A DNA stretch of 42,486 nt from Gemmatimonadota bacterium (lineage in GTDB: Bacteria; Gemmatimonadota; Gemmatimonadetes; Gemmatimonadales; GWC2-71-9): positions 1 to 42,486 of the forward strand of contig JAOTVV010000026.1 in the NCBI GenBank assembly GCA_029863245.1, in the 5' to 3' direction. The number at the start of each line of letters is the position of its first letter. The stretch's first letter is position 1. Both the position numbers and the translations under genes were made by a program. A model generated the notes under the pieces. That model ran no database searches and was not told the DNA's origin. It saw only the letters and a list, made by a program, of their open reading frames with translations. Of this stretch, positions 24,801 through 29,743 are shown piece by piece.

Positions 24801-27494
24801 GCTCAGGATTTCCAAGAAGCGGTTGAAGCCATGGTGCGGGCGAGTCAGTCCGCGCTCGGCGGTGAGCGGCACGGGGAGCCGGGGAACGTCTTCGTGCTTC
24901 GGGAGGACCTGTTGCCATCGGAGGACCTGGTCCTGCTCCGCTCGGCAGCCCGTGTGTTGATCCTGGCGAACAGGGGCACGCTGTCCGAGCAGGTGGTCCG
25001 GCTGGAGCGCTTGAGGCCCGGACCGGTGCCGCGCCGGCTCCGCGCGCCGCGCGAGCACGCAAAACCTGTTCCGCCCCCGACGCTCGATCTCGAGTACTTC
25101 AACGGCTTGGGGGGATTCACGCGGGACGGCCGAGAGTACGTCACGGTGCTGGGCCAGGGACAGTGGACGCCGGCTCCGTGGATCAACGTCGTGGCGAATC
25201 CGGACTTCGGATTCCACGTCTCCGCGTCGGGCTCCGGCTACACCTGGTCCGTCAACAGCCGGGAGAACAAGCTGACGCCGTGGTCGAACGATCCGGTCAG
25301 CGACACGCCGGGCGAGGCGTTCTACGTGCGCGATCTGGCCAGCGGGTTGATCTGGGGACCGACCTGTCTTCCGATCCGCGAACAAGCCTCGCCCTACGTC
25401 ATCCGGCACGGTCAGGGGTACAGTCGCTTCGAGCACACGTCCCACGGCATCGAGCTGGATCTGCTGCAGTTCGTGCCGCCCGGCGACCCGATCAAGATCT
25501 CGCGCCTCACACTGGTGAATCGGTCCAGTCACAAACGTCGGCTTTCGATCACGGCCTATGCGGAGTGGGTACTGGGCGTCACGCGCAGCCACTCCGCACC
25601 TCACGTGGTCACCGAGATCGATCAGGAGACCGGCGCCACGTTCGCGCGCAATGCCTGGAACGGTGAGTTCGCGAGTCGGGTCGCCTTCGCCGACCTGGGA
25701 GGGCGTCAAACGTCGTGGACCTGCGACCGCCTCGAGTTCCTGGGTCGCAATGCGAGCCTCGACCACCCGGCCTCGCTCGAGCGGGGCGATGAGTTATCGG
25801 GCAAGACCGGCGCGACCCTGGACCCCTGCGCCGCGCTGCAGACGGAGGTGGAGCTGCAGCCGGGGCAACGCACTGAAGTGCTGTTCCTGCTGGGACAGGG
25901 AGAGAGTCGCGAACAGGCGCGAACGCTGATCGAGCGATATCGTGGGGAGGATTGCGCCGCGCTGCTCCGCCAGGTCCAGGAACGGTGGGACACCATGCTC
26001 GGCACGGTACAGGTCCGGACGCCGGACGCTTCCATGGATCTGCTGCTCAACCGCTGGCTACTCTATCAGACGCTTTCCTGTCGCCTCTGGTCCCGCTCCG
26101 GCTTCTACCAGTGCGGAGGGGCATACGGGTTCCGCGACCAGCTACAGGATGTCGTGGCGCTGTTGGTGGCGCGGCCCGATATCGCGCGCGCGCACATCCT
26201 GCGGGCGGCCGCCCGACAGTTCCCTGAGGGAGACGTCCAGCATTGGTGGCATCCCCCCACCGGGCGGGGGGTACGGACGCGAATCTCCGACGACCTCCTG
26301 TGGCTGCCCTATGCCGTCGTTCGGTATCTAGCGGTGACCGAGGACTGGAGCATGCTCGACGAGACGATCCCATGGCTCAAGGGTGCGATCCTCGAGGAGG
26401 ACGAGCACGAGTCCTACTTTGAACCCGAGGTATCCGAAGACCGAGCGACACTATTCGAACACTGTGCGCGGGCACTGGATCGAAGTCTCGAGGTGGGCAG
26501 TCATGGTCTCCCGTTGATCGGTACGGGCGACTGGAACGACGGGATGAACCGTGTCGGTCAAGAGGGCCGCGGAGAAAGCGTGTGGCTGGGTTGGTTTCTC
26601 CATGTGAACCTGCGCGAGTTCGCCCGAATCGCCGACGGCCGCGCGGAAGAGAAGCGTGCGGCGCGTTGGCGGCAAGGCGCCGAGGCGCTGCTGACGTCGT
26701 TGGAGCAGGAAGCTTGGGACGGCGAATGGTACAAGCGAGCTTTCTTCGACGACGGAACGCCGCTCGGATCGGCTCAGAACGACGAATGCCAGATCGATTC
26801 GATTGCCCAGTCCTGGGCGGTCCTCTCCGGCGCAGGAGATCCGGACCGTGCGCGCCAGGCCATGGAATCGGTTGAACGCCGGTTGGTCCGTCGGGACGAC
26901 CGGCTGCTGCTGCTCTTCTCCCCGCCGTTTGACCAGACACCCAGGGATCCCGGCTACATCAAAGGATATCTGCCTGGCATCCGGGAAAACGGTGGGCAGT
27001 ACACCCACGCCGCCATCTGGTCGGTCATGGCATTCGCGGGGTTGGGCGAGGGAGACAAGAGCCTTGATCTCTTCGACCTGCTCAATCCGATTCACCATGC
27101 GAGCCGCCGCGCGAGCGCTCGCCGGTACAAGGTGGAGCCCTACGCTGTCGCCGCAGACATCTACTCCGCACCCACGCACGTCGGCCGGGGAGGATGGACG
27201 TGGTACACGGGTGCTGCCGGCTGGCTCTACCGCGCGGGGCTGGAGTCGATTCTCGGATTCCGAAAGCGAGGTTCCGCTCTCGCTATCGATCCGTGCATTC
27301 CTCGAGATTGGAAACGCTTCGAGATCGACTATCGTCATGGCGACACGCTCTATCGGATCCTGGTCCAGAATCCGGATGCCGTCTGTCGCGGCGTGTCCAG
27401 CATCAGTCTCGACGGAACTCCTCTTTCGAAGGAGGCGCTTGTTCCCCTCGCCGACGATGGCCGCGAGCATCAGGTCGACGTCGTGCTTGGTTAG
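18876..27494 (+). CDS. Cyclic beta-1,2-glucan synthase (GT84/GH94, NdvB/Cgs type)
   Basis: 2872 residues from ATG 18876 (an in-frame GTG lies at 18840), matching the roughly 2800-2900 of Brucella Cgs and rhizobial NdvB. These membrane enzymes initiate, elongate and cyclise beta-1,2-glucan from UDP-glucose. Membrane segments lie near 430-480, 845-880 and 968-1005. Between the first sets is the GT84 catalytic domain with YVITLDADTRLP (643-654), SHDLFEG (near 761) and RHHRWVRGDWQLLPW (near 794). Next come a glycoamylase-like block (about 1360-1530, YMAHHQGMTIVSLGNV) and two GH94 N-terminal beta-sandwich repeats (about 1590 and 2090). The C-terminal GH94 catalytic part has GAYGFRDQLQDV (near 2415), FPEGDVQHWWHPPTGRGVRTRISDD and GTGDWNDGMNRVG (near 2549). 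The TAG stop starts an octamer array. Confidence 0.94.
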   Translation: MNTIHAMVAALSQVEQPIRAEVFGIERLEQHAESLATAQTTAPERAKGRRLLPRVRENGKVLLAGYRNIVEAVRQKSEITQAEEWLLDNFHVVDGQIREIRDHLPGSFYRLLPKIAEGHHLGGYPRVYGLAWAYVAHTDSRFDVETLKAFVRAYQRVQTLGIGELWAIAIHLRVALLENLRRLTELVIRARQGRAGADQVADRLLGLSGRPAEPVDDVLGRLGTAPLASAFAVQFLQRLRDQPLAVAPALDWLNETLAAQGTSQGEIVAQVHQAEAAANVTVRNIITSMRWMSSISWPEFFEGVSLVDETFRTAPGFAAMDFATRNKYREAVEELSRGSTWSELDVAREAVALAREARRERTPPHTGLDAAPAPSEAPSAAFAVPERREEDPGYYLVSGGRWAFEERLDYRLPMRVRIRRAWRTHATSGYFGLIAVLTALLLASPLFLTWSAGVGVPILILLGILALVPASDIAVALVHRLVTIVVPPRLLCKLDLARGVPAEMRTMVVVPWLLTSHEGIEESIERLQVHYLANPEGHLHFALLTDWRDAAHERMPGDEELLAELAEGIAGLNDRYRSPRGGGDRFILLHRRRLWNETEGRWMGWERKRGKLHELNRLLRGATDTTFIPVNGRPPTVPDGVRYVITLDADTRLPGRAAYRLVGTMAHPLNRPSVNPELGRVVQGYAILQPRITPSLPTGPGSTTYQRIVSGPGGVDPYAAAVSDVYQDLFGEGSYTGKGIYDVDAFEAALAGRVPENALLSHDLFEGVFARAGLVTDIDLFEEFPTNYEVAVRRHHRWVRGDWQLLPWILGHRNTEPAKSRRTRIPVHGRWKMLDNLRRSFSAPSSFLLVLAAWTLPAVSPALWTSLVLAAIAFPAFMPVLDGLIPRRQGFSKRSHLRATGRDIQLASLQVLLAIAALAHRARYITDAVVRTLGRLYVTKRHLLEWVAAAQAGYGVDLTLRAFYQHLRWSLVLAAGAAGLFVVFKPDAWPVAGPLVLLWGLAPVLAWRLSVPTKLAERYRLSPTETRMLRLIARRTWRFFETFVNPEEHALPPDNFQEDPEPVVAHRTSPTNMGLYLLSTMVARDFGWIGITDMVQRLEATLKTMTTMRRFHGHFFNWYDTTDLRPLDPLYISTVDSGNLAGHLIALAQGCRQLIGQPPLGPQVLDGIRDALEPVRDSVERSPFGARTEMVTALQVQEALDSMSAVLDDPPSSMPEWAARFGQLEAGAENLLDIVRTLAAAGHESGSEVLAWANAVRDTVWSHARDLEVFHAEDASPAAASTLEHRLTAVALQAEQMAQATDFRFLFDPSRKLFSIGFRATDNTLDPSCYDLLASEARLASFVAIAKGDVSPRHWFLLGRSLTPVGHGAALVSWSGSMFEYLMPLLVMEQPARSLLDLTSRLVVGRQVRYGAERRVPWGVSESAYNVRDVKLSYQYSDFGVPGLGLKRGLFEDVVVAPYATALAAMVDPRAAIDNIARLEEVGARGAYGFYEALDFTPSRLPEDEQVAVVRAYMAHHQGMTIVSLGNVVHRGLTRRRFHAHPMIQASELLLQERTPRAVAVTRPRGEEVLAAHVRDLVLPTLRRFESPHDIPPRTHLLSNGRYLVMVTAAGSGFSRWRNLAVTRWREDTTRDCWGTFVFLRDARTGDVWSAGFQPSGTEVDRYNVVYAEDRAKIIQRDRSLSIRLEIVVSPEDDAELRKLTVTNLENRDREIEFTSYAEVVLAPQAADEAHPAFSNLFVETEFVPELEALLATRRPRSADEPQPWLAHVAAIEGEQVGTYQFESDRARFLGRGRGIGAPVSLTEGEPLTNSVGATLDPMVSLRYRVAIPAGDTVRLVFTTLVATSREEALDIAEKYRQPETFERESSLAWMYAQVQLHHLRITQDEAHLFQRLANRMLYNDRTLRTTPKELAANRRGPSGLWAYGISGDLPIAVVRVERDEERDVARHLLRAHEYWHLKGISADLVILNAKGTSYAQDFQEAVEAMVRASQSALGGERHGEPGNVFVLREDLLPSEDLVLLRSAARVLILANRGTLSEQVVRLERLRPGPVPRRLRAPREHAKPVPPPTLDLEYFNGLGGFTRDGREYVTVLGQGQWTPAPWINVVANPDFGFHVSASGSGYTWSVNSRENKLTPWSNDPVSDTPGEAFYVRDLASGLIWGPTCLPIREQASPYVIRHGQGYSRFEHTSHGIELDLLQFVPPGDPIKISRLTLVNRSSHKRRLSITAYAEWVLGVTRSHSAPHVVTEIDQETGATFARNAWNGEFASRVAFADLGGRQTSWTCDRLEFLGRNASLDHPASLERGDELSGKTGATLDPCAALQTEVELQPGQRTEVLFLLGQGESREQARTLIERYRGEDCAALLRQVQERWDTMLGTVQVRTPDASMDLLLNRWLLYQTLSCRLWSRSGFYQCGGAYGFRDQLQDVVALLVARPDIARAHILRAAARQFPEGDVQHWWHPPTGRGVRTRISDDLLWLPYAVVRYLAVTEDWSMLDETIPWLKGAILEEDEHESYFEPEVSEDRATLFEHCARALDRSLEVGSHGLPLIGTGDWNDGMNRVGQEGRGESVWLGWFLHVNLREFARIADGRAEEKRAARWRQGAEALLTSLEQEAWDGEWYKRAFFDDGTPLGSAQNDECQIDSIAQSWAVLSGAGDPDRARQAMESVERRLVRRDDRLLLLFSPPFDQTPRDPGYIKGYLPGIRENGGQYTHAAIWSVMAFAGLGEGDKSLDLFDLLNPIHHASRRASARRYKVEPYAVAADIYSAPTHVGRGGWTWYTGAAGWLYRAGLESILGFRKRGSALAIDPCIPRDWKRFEIDYRHGDTLYRILVQNPDAVCRGVSSISLDGTPLSKEALVPLADDGREHQVDVVLG

Positions 27495-27531
27495 GCGGTT
27501 TGACGGTTAGGCGGTTGGGCGGTTAGGCAGT
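27492..27531. repeat. 8-bp tandem repeat array starting at the cyclic glucan synthase stop
   Basis: TAGGCGGT, TTGACGGT, TAGGCGGT, TGGGCGGT, TAGGCAG. The first TAG is the stop codon of the cyclic glucan synthase. Confidence 0.9.
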
Positions 27532-27596
27532 GTTGAGAGGAGCCTCGCCCGCCAATGCGACGACCGACCCGTGGCGCGCCCCAACGACCAGACGGC

Positions 27597-27630
27597 AAAA
27601 GGGGCCGCACCAATGTTTCGATGCGACCCC
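27597..27630 (-). terminator. Rho-independent terminator of the cold-shock gene
   Basis: On the minus strand GGGGTCGCA pairs with TGCGGCCCC (one T-G pair) and is followed by TTTTG. It lies 33 bases past the csp stop. Confidence 0.8.
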
Positions 27631-27662
27631 TCTTTCATTGCCCGCAAAGCTCTGCGGCGTGA

Positions 27663-27875
27663 CTAGCCGATCTTGGAGACGTTCTCCGCGGCCGGGCCCT
27701 TCTGGCCCTGAACCACGTCAAACTCCACGGCATCACCTTCGCCCAGCGACTTGAAACCCGTCGCCTGGATCGCCGAGTGGTGGACGAAGCAGTCCTTCTC
27801 GCCACCGTCGGGGGTGATGAAGCCGAAGCCCTTCTGATCGTTGAACCACTTCACTTTGCCAGTGGTGCGTGACAT
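27663..27875 (-). CDS. Cold-shock protein, CspA family
   Basis: 70-residue single cold-shock domain that binds single-stranded RNA and DNA and acts as an RNA chaperone. The RNP1 motif KGFGFITP and RNP2-like CFVHHSAI are both present, with GKVKWFND at the start and GPAAENVS at the end. The start ATG at 27875 has GAGGAG 5 bases upstream; the longer frame to 27938 is rejected. It is a single gene with its own terminator. The region upstream includes an unexplained terminator-like hairpin on the same strand at 28001-28033, so the leader may be attenuated or a separate short RNA may end there. Confidence 0.95.
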   Translation of the reverse strand: MSRTTGKVKWFNDQKGFGFITPDGGEKDCFVHHSAIQATGFKSLGEGDAVEFDVVQGQKGPAAENVSKIG

Positions 27876-28000
27876 ACCTACTCCTCTGTGTTCGATGCGC
27901 GTCGGAGTCCGGAGTGTCCGCACTGGCCGATCGTCCATCGTGTTGTCCGCGGATGTGTCCCCGCGGTGGGGTGCCGCGTCGTGCGGCGTACTACCAAGAG

Positions 28001-28033
28001 AAAAGGGGAACCGCGTCAGTTGCCGGGTTCCCC
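28001..28033 (-). terminator. Orphan intrinsic terminator upstream of csp
   Basis: On the minus strand GGGGAACC ... GGTTCCCC, 8 bp with a 13-base loop, then TTTTCTCTT. No gene on that strand ends nearby. It lies 126 bases before the csp start, fitting either a leader attenuator or the end of an uncalled small RNA. Confidence 0.6.
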
Positions 28034-28160
28034 TGCAATGTCCGTTGCGTCTGTCTGCGGCGCTTCGATGAACGCCTCTTGGCCTTCTTACAAGGTAATC
28101 GATCCGGTCCGGAAAGGGAATGACCTGCGATGTGGTGCGTCTCGAAGCCGGTCAGCGCGT

Positions 28161-28189
28161 TTGACAGGGTGACGGCAACCGACTATCGT
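28161..28189 (+). promoter_or_regulatory. Sigma-70-like promoter of the small-gene cassette
   Basis: TTGACA (28161-28166), 17 bases, TATCGT (28184-28189). A perfect -35 and an acceptable -10 with ideal spacing. Transcription would begin near 28196, about 90 bases before the first cassette gene. Confidence 0.65.
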
Positions 28190-28288
28190 TCGTAGGCGGC
28201 GACGTCGCATGTCGTCTGAAGGACATGGATCCGAAAGCGGGAATGCGCCGCAGCGCTGATCCCGCTATTTTGTTTTGGGAGGAGAGCC

Positions 28289-28375
28289 TTGCCCCTGATG
28301 CTTCATGGTCGCACCGGCGACCCCCAGGCCACCACGGCCGCCCTCCCCAGGTTCCTCACACGGACGGCCTGTTGA
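28289..28375 (+). CDS. Possible 28-residue leader peptide of the cassette
   Basis: TTG start at 28289 placed 4 bases after GGGAGGAG, the strongest ribosome site in the region. It codes MPLMLHGRTGDPQATTAALP and eight more residues, with a TGA that overlaps the next TTG start (TTGA). No similarity is recognised. It could be a coupling or leader peptide, or the true N-terminus of the next protein split by a frameshift. Confidence 0.4.
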   Translation: MPLMLHGRTGDPQATTAALPRFLTRTAC

Positions 28376-28761
28376 GGGCCGCGCTCCCCGACGAGTACCA
28401 GGACGGCGTTTCGGCGGGCTCGCTGGTCAAGGCGCGACGCTGCTGGATGGATCTGTCGGCCGCCAATGCACTGCTGTCCCCGCAGCGGTTCTCGTTCGGC
28501 TTCCACAGCCCGACTCAGCAAATGGCCTTCGGCCTGATGGACTTCCTGCGGTACACCGACTACGCGGGGCTCGTACGCACCACTGACCGCGTCAGTGTTC
28601 CTCCTGGCGACCCTTGGCACGTGGCGGGAACCACCCACGCCTCGGTCTGGTCGCTGCCGAGCCTGGAGCACCTGTTCATGCGCCTGCGGGGGGCGGGCCC
28701 GCGCTATGAGTCCGCGCTCGTCACCTTGGACCTCTTGCCGAGGTCGCAATGCCTCCGATGA
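28372..28761 (+). CDS. Cassette protein B, unknown function
   Basis: 129 residues from TTG 28372, which overlaps the preceding stop in TTGA. The same frame is open back to ATG 28225 (178 residues), but the extra N-terminal part is rich in Pro, Arg and His and does not look coding. The protein begins MRAALPDEYQDGVSAGSLVK and contains RCWMDLSAANALLSPQRFSF, HSPTQQMAFGLMDFLRYTDY and VWSLPSLEHLFMRLRG. Codon use is strongly coding-like. There is no signal peptide or membrane segment, so it is probably cytoplasmic. No family recognised. Its TGA overlaps the next ATG (ATGA), which argues for translational coupling. Confidence 0.6.
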   Translation: MRAALPDEYQDGVSAGSLVKARRCWMDLSAANALLSPQRFSFGFHSPTQQMAFGLMDFLRYTDYAGLVRTTDRVSVPPGDPWHVAGTTHASVWSLPSLEHLFMRLRGAGPRYESALVTLDLLPRSQCLR

Positions 28762-28988
28762 ACGCCCTCACGTATCGCGGGTGGACAATCACGCCCCGCA
28801 CGTTCCAGATCCACGGCAGCTCGCAGTGGACCCTGGATCTCGTGATCGGGTACCGCACAAAGCAGCGTGCGTTCAGCGGGCCGAAGACGTTCCACACCGA
28901 GCAGGCGGCCATTCGCGGGTGCCACGCGTATGGACGTCGCATCATCGATGGCCGCGTGCCTTACTGTTCCCTGGAGAACCTGCGATGA
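28758..28988 (+). CDS. Cassette protein C, unknown; paralogue of F
   Basis: 76 residues from ATG 28758, which overlaps the stop of B (ATGA); an in-frame ATG at 28749 is possible. It has the shape Y-R-G-W-T-I-T-P ... W-T-L-D-L-V-I-G ... GPKTFHTEQAAIRGCHAYGRRIIDGRVP. The 79-residue protein ending the cassette shares this layout (Y-S-G-Y-V-I-E-P ... W-T-L-E-V-R-I ... GPNTYANEKLAIANCLEFGRQIVDGKLT). I infer a small alpha/beta domain: two strands, a hairpin, a helix with a conserved Cys, then GR-x-I-V/I-DG. No function assigned. Confidence 0.7.
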   Translation: MNALTYRGWTITPRTFQIHGSSQWTLDLVIGYRTKQRAFSGPKTFHTEQAAIRGCHAYGRRIIDGRVPYCSLENLR

Positions 28989-29227
28989 GCCGACCTGTCG
29001 TCGAGCAGCGGCGTCTGCAACACCGCGGCCGCGAGTTTCATTTCGTGTCGTACGATGGCCGGCCGGCCAACTTCAAGCGTGCGCAACCGGCCACGACACC
29101 CGCGTGGTGGCTGATGAGCGCCGGCACGCGGTGGGAGGTCATGCCGTTCCACCCTGGCCGGGATGCCGCGGAGCTCGACCTCGCGTTCACGGCGTGGCTC
29201 GACGCGTACGTATTTCCGATCACCTGA
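28985..29227 (+). CDS. Cassette protein D, unknown
   Basis: 80 residues from ATG 28985, overlapping the stop of C (ATGA). Sequence features are RRLQHRGREFHFVSYDGRPA, PATTPAWWLMSAGTRWEVMP and AELDLAFTAWLDAYVFP. It looks like a small soluble beta/alpha protein rich in Trp and Arg. No family recognised. The tail LAFTAWLDAYVF is a likely amphipathic helix. The next gene follows after 18 bases with its own ribosome site. Confidence 0.65.
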   Translation: MSRPVVEQRRLQHRGREFHFVSYDGRPANFKRAQPATTPAWWLMSAGTRWEVMPFHPGRDAAELDLAFTAWLDAYVFPIT

Positions 29228-29245
29228 CGAGAACGGAGGCTGACG

Positions 29246-29425
29246 ATGGCGAGACGCGGCCCACTGTCGGCAGCGAAGCGCAAACGCGAAGTCGCCAAAC
29301 GCGAGAAGCGCCAGGCCAAGCTGGAGCGGCGCGCCAGGCGCGCCGAAGAGAAGGCTCAGGCCCAAGAGGCGCCAGACAACGAAGTCACCGAAGACACCGA
29401 AGACAATGACTCGGAGGACAATTGA
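29246..29425 (+). CDS. Cassette protein E, small charged helix
   Basis: 59 residues from ATG 29246, with GGAGG 7 bases upstream. The first two thirds are a run of Lys, Arg and Glu in a heptad-like pattern (AAKRKREVAKREKRQAKLER, then RARRAEEKAQ), which predicts one long charged helix or coiled coil. The tail is acidic and disordered (EVTEDTEDNDSEDN). It could bind nucleic acid or a partner protein of the cassette. Its TGA overlaps the next TTG start (TTGA). No family recognised. Confidence 0.6.
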   Translation: MARRGPLSAAKRKREVAKREKRQAKLERRARRAEEKAQAQEAPDNEVTEDTEDNDSEDN

Positions 29426-29661
29426 GTAACCGCATCGAGTATAGCGGGTACGTGATCGAGCCCCTCACCAAGCCCAAGGGCGAACCAGACGGCTGGACGC
29501 TCGAGGTACGCATCACCCCCACGAACGGTCGCGCGAAGGTTCGGCGGTGCCGCGGGCCCAACACCTACGCCAATGAGAAGCTGGCGATTGCGAACTGCCT
29601 GGAGTTCGGCCGGCAGATCGTGGACGGGAAGCTCACACCGAGGGTCAAACCCACGAACTAG
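29422..29661 (+). CDS. Cassette protein F, paralogue of C
   Basis: 79 residues from TTG 29422, overlapping the stop of E in TTGA. It is a clear relative of C: aligned YSGYVIEP / YRGWTITP, WTLEVRI / WTLDLVI, GPNTYANEKLAIANC / GPKTFHTEQAAIRGC and GRQIVDGKLT / GRRIIDGRVP. It differs by a more basic central loop (NGRAKVRRCRG) and a second Cys. Two copies bracketing D and E suggest duplication within the cassette. It ends just before paired hairpins and the convergent M16 gene. Confidence 0.7.
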   Translation: MSNRIEYSGYVIEPLTKPKGEPDGWTLEVRITPTNGRAKVRRCRGPNTYANEKLAIANCLEFGRQIVDGKLTPRVKPTN

Positions 29662-29662
29662 G

Positions 29663-29731
29663 CGGGTCCCCGTGGGACCCGGCACCTCGATGTGACGGTA
29701 GGACGGGAGGACGGTACCCTACCGTCCTCCC
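29663..29731. terminator. Two hairpins between the cassette and the M16 gene
   Basis: First CGGGTCCC / GGGACCCG with a 3-base loop (29663-29681). Then a perfect 11-bp repeat GGGAGGACGGT / ACCGTCCTCCC with loop ACCCT (29705-29731). They sit between the convergent stops at 29661 and 29744 and can serve both strands. There is no T-run. Confidence 0.75.
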
Positions 29732-29743
29732 ACCTGACCACCA

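Larger units (their letters stand above)
27876..28288. other. 413-base gap between csp and the small-gene cassette
   Basis: It holds the csp leader (minus), a minus-strand terminator-like hairpin at 28001-28033 and a plus-strand promoter at 28161-28189. The upstream minus-strand sequence (28034-28140) includes a basic-residue-rich open frame ([16 protein letters not shown]) but with no start codon or ribosome site, so I do not call it a gene. Confidence 0.45.

Noticed and set aside
23610..25766. 718-codon open frame on the minus strand
   Set aside because: Same reason: it is a shadow of the cyclic glucan synthase with no recognisable domain.
13355..27531. Octamer arrays as CRISPR or origin iterons
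   Set aside because: Units are 8 bp with no spacers, lie at gene ends, and no cas or replication gene is present.
28034..28140. Basic open frame ([16 protein letters not shown]) on the minus strand
   Set aside because: No start codon or ribosome site, and the reading runs through the terminator hairpin.
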